A stretch of 64,000 nucleotides of DNA, from positions 4,331,609-4,395,608 of the forward strand of contig JAGGNK010008337.1 in the NCBI GenBank assembly GCA_017590115.1. The letters are read 5' to 3'. Below, one piece after another: positions 39,407-54,327 of this stretch. The translations under genes and the position numbers were made by a program. The notes beneath the pieces were generated by a model. That model made no database searches and was not told the origin of the DNA. It was given only the letters and a program-made list of their open reading frames with translations. This DNA is from Montifringilla adamsi. Lineage: Eukaryota; Chordata; Aves; Passeriformes; Passeridae. The stretch's first letter is position 1. The number at the start of each line of letters is the position of its first letter.

Positions 39407-39443
<37 letters not shown>
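39407..39443 (+). repeat. Poly(A) tract of 37 nt
   Basis: Thirty-seven uninterrupted A residues are followed by C and a further A-rich stretch. No processed pseudogene could be recognised on its 5' side. Confidence 0.95.
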
Positions 39444-39444
<1 letters not shown>

Positions 39445-41184
39445 AAAAAAAACCCCAAAACCTGTTATCATTATTTTAGCAATTACATACACTAGTCATG
39501 AATGAACACCCCATAAAAACCTCAAAGAAAAACCTTAAACATGTGGACCAACACAAGTTCAGTTTAATTCATTTTTCTATAATTTTTACTCTCAAAAATT
39601 TGGTAGTTTTTTGATGGTGGTTGAATTAATTCAATTAATTTAAGCATGAGGTTTTGTGTAATTTTTTTGCAATTAAATAAAAAGGCATTATTGCTTTCCT
39701 ATTAGGAGCTGTCATGTTGCTGAGAATGTTCCTCAATGCTGCAGCCTGCTGTTCACTGTCAGCACAACATAAATATCCTGGATGCTCTCATGGGCTGTTT
39801 TTTGGGTGTTAATTCCAGGTTCTGGAGCCCTCAGCATCACAAAGAGAATGGAAGGAGTAACCCAAACTAAGATAAAGTGTGAACCTAAGTTAAAAAAGGA
39901 GGAGTCTGAATATACTTCCAATTTCACATAAGTGTAAAAATGAATGTTTTAAAATATACTGAAGAACTTAATTAAAAGAGACATAAAAATTGATAATAGC
40001 AGCAGCATTTTTCCTCCTCATTGTGGAAAGGAGCCCATTGGCTGAGAACACATATCCTGTGACTTTACTACTTTTTTATTTTACATATGAAATGTAAAAA
40101 CCAACTAATGTAGCACCTTGGACAAGTAGTACCTGAGTGACAGTCACCACTCTGGCAAAGTGACCATTTGCTGCTGCTGTTGCATTTTTTGAGGGCTTTG
40201 AGGTTGGTTTTTTGGGTTTTTTTGTTTCTTTGCTTGGTTGGTTTTTTGTTTGGTTTGCTTTGAAGCAAGCCTTGTGTAGAAGATGCCAGAAAGCACCACA
40301 TGTCAAATGAACTCCAATCCTCTGCGATACATCCTGCCCACTCTGTACATATCCAAGAGCTGTGATTAACAATGAAAACTGAGGTTTTCCCTCCCAGAAA
40401 CATCTGTCTTATGTCCCAGATCTCTGCTCCACAAAATAGCCTTTATAACCCATATTTTTATGGATGAATGTACAGCAGATGCACAGAGATGGCATATTAA
40501 TTGGTATTTCAAAATTGGTACCTCTTATTTGAGCTGCAAATACTTTTTGAAATTATATAAAATCCGTAATAACTCAGGGGAGGGATCAGAAGCAGGAGCT
40601 GTGATCTAGTTCTGTTTATTTGTTGCCTGGTATTACATTAATCCAATCCTGACTGATGCCTCTCGGTGATTTTACAATTTAACTACAAAATCATAACAGG
40701 GGAATTGGCTCCAAGCTCTTATTCCTTGTGGGCAGAAATACTGATTTGAATTAATGAAATGCTTGGATCTGGCCAGAAATGGCGTTAGGAAAAAAGGAGA
40801 AAAGAAAAAATGGAGCCTTTTCTATCCTCATGCCCATTTCGGAGAGACCTGGCAGACCGCGCTCTTTCCAGAACTGGCCTGGAGGGAAAGTCCTGACCAG
40901 CCACGACAGATTGGTTCTGCTGCTGTCCCAGAGCTGTGCAGGACAGCCAGGAACAGCAGATGGATCAAACCTACCCATCACACCTCTGCACCCTGACACA
41001 CAGCCCAAGGTACCCCAGACCCCTCTCTCACGGGGTACTGCCTGCCTTCATCCAGCCTGGGAGCTGCCTGTCTGCCAGAGCTTCATGGAGCCTCAGGGAC
41101 CGATTTAAAATCGCTGCAGAAAGCTTGATCTTCCCACAGAATCTCCTTTTTTCTTGCCACAGCAAGGATGGTGGAGCTCCTCAC
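39444..41184. other. Intergenic segment without recognised gene
   Basis: AT-rich unique sequence with a T/G-rich simple stretch around 40186-40260. Several short open frames show no recognisable domain. Nothing further is supported. Confidence 0.65.
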
Positions 41185-41347
41185 CTTTCTGTATTCTGGC
41201 TGCCATACTTGACTCAACTTCCCTCCTACGACGATTCAGCTGAGACATGTCTAAATCTTGCCACGGGTTTACATAATTCCTTAGAAATCTGACTTTCTGA
41301 GCGAAGAGAACTTGGATCCGAGCTCTTCGTTCTCCCGAGCTTACCAA
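41185..41347 (-). CDS. Candidate unassigned first exon (unknown product)
   Basis: I do not recognise this product. On the minus strand an open frame of at least 54 codons ends at a consensus donor AAAG|GTGAGG (exon end 41185). An ATG at 41246-41248 has G at -3 and would give MSQLNRRRREVESSMAARIQ-K before the donor. The frame is also open upstream, and another frame holds an immediate ATG-TAA start-stop pair just before it. The exon lies a few hundred bases downstream, in the direction of transcription, of a CpG-rich block. Joining it to EML6 exon 2 would give the wrong phase, so it is not a productive alternative EML6 start. It could be a lncRNA exon or chance. Confidence 0.3.
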
Positions 41348-41639
41348 TCACCCTCGGTGTGCGGTCCCGGTGGCAGCGGCTCCGCCGCATCTCCCTGGGT
41401 ACAGTGACCTCTCATGGACGATGCTGGCACTCGGTGAGCAAGGGACAGTTCTGCCTCAGCTGGGCGTGGGAGGAGAGGAACAGCGGTAGCAACAACAGAC
41501 TTGTAACAAAATTCGTGTTAGCCCCAGATAATTTTTGCCGTTACAACGCAATGAGCCACCCCAGCGTCTCATCTAACGGAGAAAGAGTATTGTGCGACAT
41601 TCCTTTCTTTGGAATAGAAAGTAAATGATCTTTCAGACA

Positions 41640-42010
41640 CAAACGTGTATTCACGCTGCACTGTAGCTGTGGTGTTCGCCACCACCAGGCTGATCAGCTG
41701 GGGGGTGGTGCTGAGCAGGGGAGGATCCGGCAGGCACCAAACGCTTTCCTTTCATTCCATAAGGAGTTAGAATGCCAAGCAGCCCGTTCGGTGTCCCCGT
41801 TCGGTGTCCCGGGGCTGCCCGGCCCGCTGTGGCTGCGGGCGGGCCGTGCTGCATTATGACACACTGCGGATGCGCCCACGTGCGGCTCGGGCGGCGCCCG
41901 GGGACGGCAGCGGAGGCGCTCGCCAGCCCTGCGCCCCTTCCACGGCGCCGCACCCGCTCCCGGAGCTCCAGCAGCCACTTGCTGAGGGGGCGGCAAGTCC
42001 ACGGACAGGG
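41640..42010. promoter_or_regulatory. CpG-rich block C between SPTBN1 and EML6
   Basis: CpG-dense sequence, strongest at 41800-42000, includes GGGCGGCGCCCGGGGACGG and GGCGCCG, plus a 13-bp direct duplication of GTTCGGTGTCCCC near 41787-41812. It is flanked by AT-rich DNA. Its composition fits a CpG-island promoter. The candidate exon at 41185-41347 would lie downstream on the minus strand. No known gene can be assigned. Confidence 0.6.
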
Positions 42011-44314
42011 CTGAGGTGTGCGCTTCTTCCGGTAATTTCATTCTTAACAGTAATCACAGGCTCATTTTCTGATTATGTTTTTTTTTTTTAAATGAAAAGG
42101 ACTAATGGTTGTTCCCACTCATTGGGATTTAAGGTTCTGTATTTCTTCAGCCACCTGTGATTAGCAAAGGTAGGAAAAAACAAAACCAACAAAAAACAAC
42201 AACAAAAAAGCCAGCCACCAAAAATAGCAAAACTCTCATACCTGCAAGTTATTTATTGCAAAGGTAGATTCTGAAAGACCGTACCCATTTAAAGTCTGAG
42301 AAGTCAACCATAAGAAAGGAGACCATGGTGAAGGGAAAAAACATCTAAACCAATATTTCACCAGGACATAATAATAATGAAAATTCCTTTATTTTCCTTA
42401 ACCATTATCATTAATCTTCCTCATACAAAGTACAGCCTTACCACAGAATATATTCTCTGTGCAGAAGAGACGGATTAACAGATTATTTGCATTAATCTAA
42501 AAGAAAACCCTCCCACCAACCCATACTGAATTCTGATGGCTAAAGAGTGCTGGGTTTTTTCCCCACATTGTGCTCAATTTGCCTGGATATGGGAAGGACC
42601 CTCTGACACCTTCCCTCAGCTTAGAACGTGATGTGAGGGTCCGTCCAAGATGGAAAAAAGGAGACTGACCTGACTACAGGACAATTCCTGTTCTTATCAA
42701 TGACAAGCAACACAGCTGGGAAGCAGTTTGCCTTAATTCATTTTCTTTAAAAGTGTTCAGGTTTTGTGTGACATCTGCACTGTGTCTCCAGAGAAAATAT
42801 CACAACTTAGGTACAAAACAGCTGCAGTAATGTGTACTCTCTACTAGAAATCCTCACCCTTCAGTGCAGCTCCAGGAGGAACAGAACATTTCATCTGTCA
42901 GAAGTCCAGCCAAGGTCACTGGTGCAATTCAGAAAGTGTCACGGCCATTTCCGAGCAGGTGACACTGATGGGAGTCACAGCCTGCTCCAGTTTCAGCCCC
43001 ACTTCCATCACCCACCTTTCAGTTTCCTCTTCCCCTGGTATTTTCCAGCAGCAGTCCCTCCCTTCACACGGTCCAAGAGATTCCCTCACTTCTCTCCCTC
43101 CTGCCCTGGCACACGGGTGTGTGCTCTGACCTGACTTCTCTGACTTGGCTCTGTCCAGGGAGGCTCCTCCTGACTTCTCTCTGCTTCCTGAGGCTCCAAG
43201 GCTTACTGAGATTCACTCCTGCCCCTCAGCAACTTCCAATCAGTCCCTAAGCAGAAAGGATTTTTATTCAAGTCATTCTTGGGAATAGCTTCCAGTAAGG
43301 AGTGAGACAAACAAGAAAACAACTCTAAATGCAATGTTCAACCAAATCACTACAGAACCACACGCCACAGGCTGTCGAGATCCATCTGCCTGACTGCTCA
43401 CTGCACCAGCTCAGTTGAAGTGACACATATGTAAGGCATCAACATCTCTGTGCACGTTAATCAACTCAGAAAATTGTTTCATAGTCTCTGATAAGGCTAA
43501 ACTTCAGTTTTTTCTAATGTATTAAATTTTACATTTACATTACTAGCAGTGTTAGCCTACATTTTACTAATAATTAGACTGAACAACATACCATTACAGA
43601 GTAAAAGCTTGTGTACATGAATACTCCATTGTTTAATAACCAAAAGCTTTGGAAAACAAGAAAAACCCAGAGAACACTGTACACTCCATGAAAATAATTT
43701 AAGACACTGTATTGGTCACATGTTCAGGAAACTGTCACTTGGAAACATGTGAGTTTGCAGTTTATCTGCTTTCTACCAAAAATAATATTTGAGTGGATTT
43801 TAACAATCACAGTACATTAAAACCCGGGTTCCTTACATTTCATTGACTTTAAAATGTATTGGAGCTTCTTAGAGCTATTCCTATTAGATGGTTCCCTAGG
43901 TGGCATCCAAGGTAAGGAAAGGATGTAAGCACTTGAGCAAAGGTGGGCAGGAAGTTGGAGACTGGTGCTTACTCAAAATGATGTCCTTTTGCTGCCAGCT
44001 GGAACATGGAGCTTTACCTCCATCGGGTAAATGTCCAGGGAGTCCATTGCCCAGCCTCTGATGTGCTTACTCCCATCCACTCTGCCGGTTTCACTTCCCA
44101 CAAAAAGTATCTATATCAGAATATTTTTCAAAATATTCATTTAATTCCTTTTCTCTTTATTTTTGGCACTTCATTTGGGAGGCAGGGTAAAAGGGAGGGC
44201 AGGTGGGAAGTGAAGGGAAAGAAAAGTGGGAAGAGAGAAAACAACTATTTCAGAATGAACTTTCGCACAAAAGAATGGGATTACATTTGAAGACATCACT
44301 TTCAGTGCACAGGA
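42011..44314. other. Intergenic segment downstream of SPTBN1
   Basis: Unique, mostly AT-rich sequence with A-rich simple stretches near 42170-42210. If SPTBN1 uses more distal polyadenylation sites, part of this could be 3' UTR. No coding feature is supported. Confidence 0.55.
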
Positions 44315-44335
44315 GAGATGACATTTTAAAATAAC

Positions 44336-44341
44336 TTTATT
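44336..44341 (-). terminator. SPTBN1: Candidate SPTBN1 polyadenylation signal AATAAA
   Basis: Canonical hexamer on the minus strand, about 1.2 kb past the long-isoform stop, with a TGTGCACTGAAAGTGATGTC GT-rich region downstream. Earlier AATAAA sites at 44761-44766 and 45408-45413 could give shorter UTRs. Confidence 0.5.
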
Positions 44342-44832
44342 TTTGATCCTCTTTCAAAATTATGATTTAACATTGTCAGAAATGAAATAAGAAACTTACC
44401 CAGCATATTTAGTTTTAAAAGCATTTAATGACATCGCATATATTTAACAGATAGGGTAAAAGTCTAGAGGTACAGTTCGATACAACTGAAAGCCAGTTCC
44501 AGTACTACTCTTGACTACAGGCCCAGTCATTGAAAGTTCATTCCTATTAAATGTAATTTTTGATTGTGCAGTAAGATGAAAATTTTTCATTACAATAGTT
44601 ACAGTGACAGAAATGCACACTATGTATCAAAGAGCAAGGTAATGTAGCAAAATTATAACACACAGTGCTGCAGCTGACAAGCAAGTAACCATTTGAGTAA
44701 CATTACTTTTCCAGTAAATGCTTCAGTTCCACTTTTACACTTATTGATGATTTTAAAGGGTTTATTATACATCTAGTCTTATTATACTTTGTACTAGAAT
44801 TATCTGAAACATACAATATAATGTATTTCGGC

Positions 44833-44856
44833 AAAAAAAAAAAAAAAAAAAAAAAA
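44833..44856 (-). repeat. SPTBN1: Poly(U) (24 nt) in SPTBN1 3' UTR
   Basis: Twenty-four A on the plus strand, hence a U24 tract in the sense mRNA, midway through the inferred UTR. It is a simple homopolymer prone to length change. Confidence 0.9.
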
Positions 44857-45549
44857 GAAATTTGCAAACAAAGCTTATTTAAAACTGTACCAGCCTGTTA
44901 ATCCATCTTGAACACCAACATTCTTATCTGTCGTACTCGATGCGGGGACGCTTCGGGTGGTGTTAAACAAACCTTGGGCTGTGAGTCAACGCATACCTGC
45001 ACTCTGTTACAGCAAAGAGAACACACTACCATTTTAATTCCTGTTAGAATCGCAGGGGAAGGCTCTACTAGCCAGGACTCAGCATAACAACCTTAACTGG
45101 AAGTGAATGCCTTTGAGAATTTGTACATTGGTTTCTCATGTGCACAGTAGATTCGAAAGCACCGCTGCCTTGCATACCAATAGCACTAGGAGTGGGTTAT
45201 TTTCCAAGACAGCCTCACAAAATTGAGGAACAGTTTAAATATTAAGATCTAATCTACATTAACTTCATTTAAAAAAAAAAAAAAAACAAACAAAAAACCC
45301 AAACAAAAACAAACCCCCAAAACCTGGTCCTCCCTCTCCTACAGAAGCTGCCCAATGCACCTCATACGTTTGTAACTTTAGATTCTTTTTTTTTTTTGTT
45401 GGCTTTTTTTATTTTAAAACGCTCTATAAATAAAAAAATGTCAATCACATTGAGGAACATGAGGCACAGAGAGTAACGTATTGGTTCTGAGCTCGCATGC
45501 TGGAATTCCACTGGAACGGTCAGAGAAGTGCAGTGTGTGGAGATGGAAT

Positions 45550-45765
45550 TCACTTCTTTTTACCAAAAAGGCTGAATCTTTTCTCTTTGTCTTTCTCTTT
45601 GTCTTTCTCCCGCTTGCCAGGGCTGGACTCGCTGGTTATTGTGACGCTGGCAGGCAGGGTCTGGGCACGGCTGGAGGCTGGAGTGCTCTGGGTGGTCGGG
45701 GACACTTCGATTTTGTCCGAAGAGATCGCTGATGTGATGGCCTGAATCCACGTGTTCATCTCCTC
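45550..45765 (-). CDS. SPTBN1: SPTBN1 terminal coding exon (long isoform C-terminus)
   Basis: 216 nt including the TGA stop at 45550-45552, acceptor CTTGAAG. It encodes 71 residues: EEMNTWIQAITSAISSDKIE (the PH-domain C-terminal helix with its invariant tryptophan), a Ser/Thr-rich stretch and the lysine/glutamate tail ending KEKRFSLFGKKK. The tail is diagnostic of beta-II spectrin. Confidence 0.97.
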   Translation of the reverse strand, partial: EEMNTWIQAITSAISSDKIEVSPTTQSTPASSRAQTLPASVTITSESSPGKREKDKEKDKEKRFSLFGKKK

Positions 45766-46054
45766 CTTCAAGAAGCCCCAGAGGCACAAAAGTGTTACAA
45801 CCAGCACACCCCTCTGACTCCCGTGACAGTGCAGAGGGGGAATGGACACGGGTGGAAATGCAAGGAAAACCAGCCCCAGGTCATCCCCTCAGGCTGTGCA
45901 CCTCCAGAGACACCTCCTAGAAGCTGTACCTGAGCAGCCCTGGGCCTATGCATCACCCACACACAGAGTGCACAGCAGCTCTTAGCAGCTGCTTCTCCCC
46001 ATGGCACAGCAGCACAGACAGCACAGTAACAAACCACAAGAAAAACACACTTAC

Positions 46055-46097
46055 ATCGTCTTTGGCTTGGAAGAGGTATTCGTTGCCATCGGTCAAT
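46055..46097 (-). CDS. SPTBN1: SPTBN1 coding micro-exon, PH domain (14 codons + 1 nt)
   Basis: Only 43 nt, acceptor TTTCCAG, donor GAT|GTAAGTG. It completes arginine and encodes LTDGNEYLFQAKDD, the sixth-seventh strands of the PH domain. It was found by extending the protein across flanking exons; both splice sites are consensus. Confidence 0.96.
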
Positions 46098-49131
<3,034 letters not shown>

Positions 49132-49370
49132 CTGCTGGAGGCTTTCTTGCTGTGTGTCTCCCACTCGTGCTTGCGGTGTAAGAAGCCCTCCATCTGGGCT
49201 GAGGGGATCTCCTGCGTTTTGGCTGGGAGGGTTGCAGCAGTCTGGGCCTGAACGCCGCTCTTGGCTTTGCGGTCTGACGTCGGGGAAGGAATGGGGCTGG
49301 ACTCTTTGGAACTCGTCCTCTGTTCTGCAGCTCCATTGACCATTTCGTTGGTTTCTGCAGTTTCTGCCAC
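49132..49370 (-). CDS. SPTBN1: SPTBN1 coding exon, linker and start of PH domain (79 codons + 2 nt)
   Basis: 239 nt, acceptor TTCCTAG, donor CAG|GTACAG. It encodes VAETAETNEMVNGAAEQRTS, the Ser/Pro-rich KESSPIPSPTSDRKAK, and then QMEGFLHRKHEWETHSKKAS, the first strands of the PH domain. Human has methionine where this begins with valine. The linker is disordered and Ser/Thr-rich, as in mammals. Confidence 0.96.
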
Positions 49371-49539
49371 CTAGGAACAGTGGAAAACACGTTCAGCCAG
49401 AAAGCTCCCAGCACTGAGGCATTCTGCAGTTAATCTGTCTCCCTGCACAACGTGGCTGTGTATAAACTTTGCCTGGACAATGACACAGGCCAGTAAGTTC
49501 TTTCTCGCACTCCATGAAGACACAGGAGGCCAAGGAAAT

Positions 49540-49615
49540 TAGGAGGTAGGAATGGATTAGTACCCATTTTATAGGTGGAGAGATGGGAAAATAAAAGCAG
49601 CTGAACATCAGTGTG
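49540..49615 (-). mobile_element. Possible MIR-like fragment, opposite orientation
   Basis: GTACCCATTTTATAGGTGGA followed by GAGATGGGAAAATAAAAGCA resembles the reverse complement of the MIR segment CCCATTTTACAGATGAGGAAACTGAGGC. It is short and diverged; could be chance. Confidence 0.35.
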
Positions 49616-52600
49616 AATTTTACTGTGCTTTGCTCTGCTGGTCAATTCTTTTATATATTGTTATTCCTAGAATGAGAGCATTTAATTCTGTTGCTAAGTA
49701 CTCAAATGTTTGGAACAGTAACAATCACACTTTCTGCAAACCTAGAGGAACAGTAGAAGTTATACACATCAGCCACCTTAAGTACATTTATGGCATTACT
49801 GGGGCATTAAAGGTCCATAAAAGGTATTAACTATGAGTCAGCAGAGAAAGATGTCACAATCGCCCAGGAGCATTTACAAAAATGTGTGCAATTGATTTGT
49901 TTCTGTAAAAGCTCCTTTCCCGCTTTCCCCAGTTCCCCTAGTGACACAACAAAATCAAAACATGCAGAAATTAGAAAGATTACACCATGCATCTCCACCA
50001 TCCCAGTTAGGATATTGGATCGTAAAGACAAGGGGAATGAGGTCACGTGTCAATTGATCGAGGTCTGGTTCAGACTGGCGTTATTAGGTGGATTGGATTT
50101 TGGTTAAAGGAACTGAAAACCACCACAGTCACACAGCATCACACAGCTATTTACCCCCAAACAAAGACAGAACCAAGGCCTTGCCCATCACTTGCTTTGT
50201 TGGTCGCGTTGCCTGGTGCACTGGGATCGATAGCCTAGAGAGCAGCCGTGTTTCCAGCAGCTCTCACTGGTCAAGCTGGCGACGTCTTCAGGAGCCATTC
50301 ATCCAAAAATCATTTAAATTGGAATCCTAATGGCTATAAGCTTTTGAAATGCAGCTTGGTCCCAGTTTTTTTTTTTTTCTTGTACCATTACTTTGACGTG
50401 TAGAGCCGTTGGTAGCAGCTCAGGAGTTACACAACCAGTGTGTAGTATTATTATTAGCAAGTTACTAAAGCTCAGTGCTGCTAATGCTCTAGTAGATTAC
50501 AAACATTCTGGACTGGTTTTATGCAGACAAGCAGGTTTTTGTGAATGGCACAATAATTAGACATTCCTACTTCTGCACATGGCCTGGACAAATCAAAAGC
50601 AGCCAAATTATTATGCAACAAACTCAATTTTGCCACCATTTGCTAGAACTTCTTACACCTGCCCAGTATCCATTATTGTGCCTCACACCTTGTACCTCAC
50701 CATTGGCCTATAAAGATCTGAGTGTCAGCTTGCTCTGACCATGGGAAGGATTGGTTAACTGCCTTTAGCAATCTAAACCTCCAGAGTACAGACACTATGC
50801 CCTTAAACAGAGAGAGAATCACAGCTCACATTGCACTTCAGTCAGATCTGGTTTACCCTGTCCCTAAAGACACATAGCCTTACACTGCTCCTTCACAATT
50901 AGGATCAAGCTAAGCCATCAACCCTCACTACTTGTACCCAAATCTCAAAATATAACAAAAATGTTGCATTAAAGTGGGGGAGAGGGTAAATAGATGAGGC
51001 TGAAGTTTATCCAAACACTGCCAGAACACAGGTAATGGAATGAACAACCCCTGAGTCACCATTCATCACCCGTGTCAACCACCCACAGCCAACAGATCCC
51101 TTCAAGAACAAGGAGAGCCATTTGCACACCTTTCTGTCCACTGCAGCTCCTGAACCTCAAACTCTGCTTTGCTGCTTGCTGGAGCCCTGTCTGGGGGACC
51201 TGACACCTCTTACCAGCACTGAGGAATCACACAACCCACAGGAACTCATCTCCACAACTTAAATAAACTCCCCAGAAATACCTGGCCCCTGCACTGACAC
51301 AGAAAGCAGTGCATTTGCTGGAGCAGTACCAGCCAGATGTGAAAACAGGACTGCCTTGGGGGTACCTAGAACCTCTAATCTGAGGTAAACTAGACCAGTT
51401 TCAAACCAGCAGCCACTGCACAGCTGCTCAACATATTTTATAGGAAATAATACGGAATTCAGTGCTGCAACCCTGTGGCTTTGAAAAGTAACTGCCAACT
51501 TTATCACATCATCAGACCTGCACTTTCTATGTCAAATTCTACCGGTTGTAAAAGGGCTATGAAAAGCTTTTCTGATGCTCTTTCAGGTTTTATTTCCTTT
51601 CACGTGTTATCTACAATTAACAGAAAACAAGCAAAATAAATCATGAACGGCTCTGCGAAGGATGTGTCATGAAAACGGAGAAAAAACAGGAGCTGAACAC
51701 ACTTTAATGGAAACATGCGTGGGGCATGCGGAGACAACGCCACGGAGGACAAACAGCAACAGCAAACTCCTGTTACAACACAACAGGTCTCGTGTACATG
51801 ATACAGTTCTCTCAGTGGGGCCTGAGGGGTTAGTTGGAAGTGCTTTAGTGGCTACAGGCTACTCTGGAAATCTTTAAAGCAGGACTGGGACATGCAACAA
51901 GACAGGTGGTGACAATGACACAGGTGCCCCTTTGGATTTCGCAGTGCTTGAAGCAACATCTGCTCAGTTCATCGACTCAAGGCTCTGCCCCACAGATGAA
52001 GAACCAGATGATTTGCCTGGTGCAGATGCAAAGAGATTCCAACCTCTAGGCTGTTCTCTCAAAAGGACCTTCCTAATGTCTTTGGCCAGACCCACAGGCT
52101 GCAAAAAATAGGCAAAATCCTATTCTTCTAGTGCCTGAAATGATGACCTTAATCAATGACTTACTTTTTCTTCATTGTCATAAAAGTGGAATTTTTATGT
52201 GTGTACTAATACAAATTTTAAAAATCTATCTCTATAAATTCCTTCTACAGACTACTTTTTTCACCAAACACATGTGAAGGCTCTGCAGATGGTGGAGTCT
52301 GAAGATACAGCTACCCTGCCCTGGGAACTGACACACTTTCAAGGCACAGGGCAGCCACCAGAGCATCCCCATAAATTCATATGGAATATTTAAAAGCATT
52401 AAGAAGCTATATGTTGTTATCCTGACAAAAGAAAAAAAAAACAAAACAAAAACAAAACATGCATCATGAAGTGGAAAGACAAAAGTACAGTTACTGAAGC
52501 ACATCCTTTCAATCACTGCTCTCAGTTCACAAGCTCAGCCCACACAGAACAATCCAGCTGCACTGCTCAGCCAGTTGTCAGAAACCAAAATTCTGACCAA

Positions 52601-54240
52601 CAGCAGCACATCTTGTGCCTCACTGACACAGCTCTGTACACCCAAGGTATTGCAACACAGGACTCAACAAACTGAGCTCGGAAGTTCTCATGGAAGACTG
52701 AAGTGCAGATGGCAAAGATGAACATGGAAATGCATCATGTATAATGGCAATAAAATAAAATTTCAAAAGAAGCAAACAGGTGATGTGTAAGGCTGTGCTA
52801 ACCAACAAGATGGTTATCTGGGATGTGCTTGAAGATCACCTCACATTCCCTGCCACAACTGTAGAGAATTTATAAACATTAGAATGTGCAACAGCTCACT
52901 TCAGGGCTGAATACTAAAGAAGAACCAAAAGGTCTTATTTCCAGAAAGAGAAAGGAACTGCTGTGTACTGGGGAGCATTGGCAGAGTGTGTGTGCAGACT
53001 CAGACCTAACTAGGATGGGCTTCTTAAAGCCAAACTTGTGCTGAAAGGCATTTCCTGCCAGAGCCCTCGGCTGGGACTCGTGTTTGCTCTGTAGCACTGT
53101 AAGAGCCCTGATATCCACAGATCCCAGCCTGCCAGGAGCCTTTCCTGTACTGAATGTGACCCCAGAGAGCCAGGCTCAGCAACAAAGAGAAGTGTCCTTT
53201 CACTCAAAGCAATAACTGAAACAAGGAGGCTCTGCAGGAAGGGGGTGGGGAGGGGAGCCAGATTCAGCTCCTGCATTGCATTAACTCCAGGGACATTTAC
53301 TGGCATTGTCATGGCTGCATGTGAGGATTCTTGGCATGCATCCTGACTCCACTGGGACACCCCTTGTCAAGAAGGAGTGAGTAAGGCATGGAGCATTCAG
53401 CCTGCACCTATGTAAAATAAAGAGCTGGGATCTTAGTGTATTTTATTTAGTTTTTAAAGGAAAGCATCATATCCTCTCCCCAAGGGGTTACACCCTACTC
53501 TCATTTACACCCCTGCCTCTCTGGTGCCCAGAAATAAAATTGCTGAAGTGCCAGCTGGACAGGACTGAGGCCAAATGGAGCCCCAACACAGCAAGATCAC
53601 AGCTCTGCATGAGGACTAAACTCCCAGATAAATCTAGATACTGGTTTTGAATGGTTTATTTCACGTTTATTTTTCTCTGCAGTCAATGAGTCCATTCTGC
53701 ATGGAATGTTATACAAACTAACCTTAAGGCTTTTATTTGTCCACAGTCACACTCCCCCCCTCCCAGCCCTTCCTGCCCAGCTCACTCATGTGGATTATCT
53801 TTGGCCTGGTACATAACTCTTGCTAATGCAGCTGATTTAATAAAGTTGCCGTGCTGAGACCTGTTAGTATAACTCGATGCGTCATACCTGTCAGGTCCTA
53901 GTGCTCTTCTTCATTAGGATGTAATCTCATTACATCTCAATTACTCATTTAAAGGACGCTTTCGCTGGAAAATCTTAATACTATTAGCGACATGAAAAAC
54001 TCACAGTAAATAACATGAAATAAATGTGTCACCTTAAAGCAACTGAGTGTCAGTGGGGAGATTCAAATAAACAAAGATTAAAGTGAAGCAAATATATGTC
54101 CAAGGGGCTGCTAATTAAATAAAAGTCAACTGATGGGAAGGAAGAGAAAAGCAGCAGGGAAATCTGAAGCCAAAAGATTAAACCAGTACCAGTAAACCAT
54201 ACTGAAAAAAGGTTTCTGTTGCTGCAAGTGATTCTGTGGG

Positions 54241-54327
54241 TCACAGTCCAGACCACGAGCGGTCATTGGCTGTCCGTCTGCTAATAAAGTTTTTGTAGTT
54301 TTGGTAGGTTTGGGAGCGGTAACTAAC
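54241..54327 (-). CDS. SPTBN1: SPTBN1 short-isoform C-terminal tail (donor read-through)
   Basis: Directly after the SPR codons at the donor, the frame stays open for 28 codons (VSYRSQTYQNYKNFISRRTA then NDRSWSGL) and stops at 54241-54243. This matches the C-terminus of the human short beta-II spectrin isoform as remembered (SYRSQTYQNYKNF core), which lacks the PH domain. It is thus an alternative last exon made by not using the donor at 54327. Candidate AATAAA signals lie 500-590 nt downstream at 53732-53737, 53666-53671 and 53655-53660. Confidence 0.88.
   Translation of the reverse strand, partial: VSYRSQTYQNYKNFISRRTANDRSWSGL

Larger units (their letters stand above)
44315..45549 (-). other. 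SPTBN1: SPTBN1 3' UTR (long isoform), approximate
   Basis: The segment follows the TGA stop at 45550-45552 on the minus strand. Candidate AATAAA signals (TTTATT on the plus strand) lie at 45408-45413, 44761-44766 and 44336-44341. The last is followed by GT-rich sequence suitable for cleavage near 44320, giving about 1.2 kb. Part of the UTR reads as a smooth AT-rich block with a 24-nt U tract (44833-44856). The exact end is inferred. Confidence 0.6.
49371..54327 (-). other. SPTBN1: SPTBN1 intron separating short- and long-isoform ends (5.0 kb)
   Basis: The largest SPTBN1 intron in the window. Its first 87 nt double as the short-isoform tail and the next 0.5 kb probably as its 3' UTR. The remainder holds a possible second MIR fragment, T and A-rich simple stretches (near 50368-50380 and 52430-52460) and unique sequence. 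Confidence 0.85.

Noticed and set aside
41185..41347. Alternative first exon of EML6
   Set aside because: Splicing its phase-1 end to EML6 exon 2 (which needs phase 2) shifts the frame, so it cannot encode an EML6 isoform directly.
41694..42041. 115-codon minus-strand frame in CpG block C
   Set aside because: Composition driven by GC content; no homology recognised.
50110..50200. Possible third MIR fragment (CACAGTCACACAGCATCACACAG region)
   Set aside because: The CACACAGC similarity is too short and low-complexity to separate from chance.
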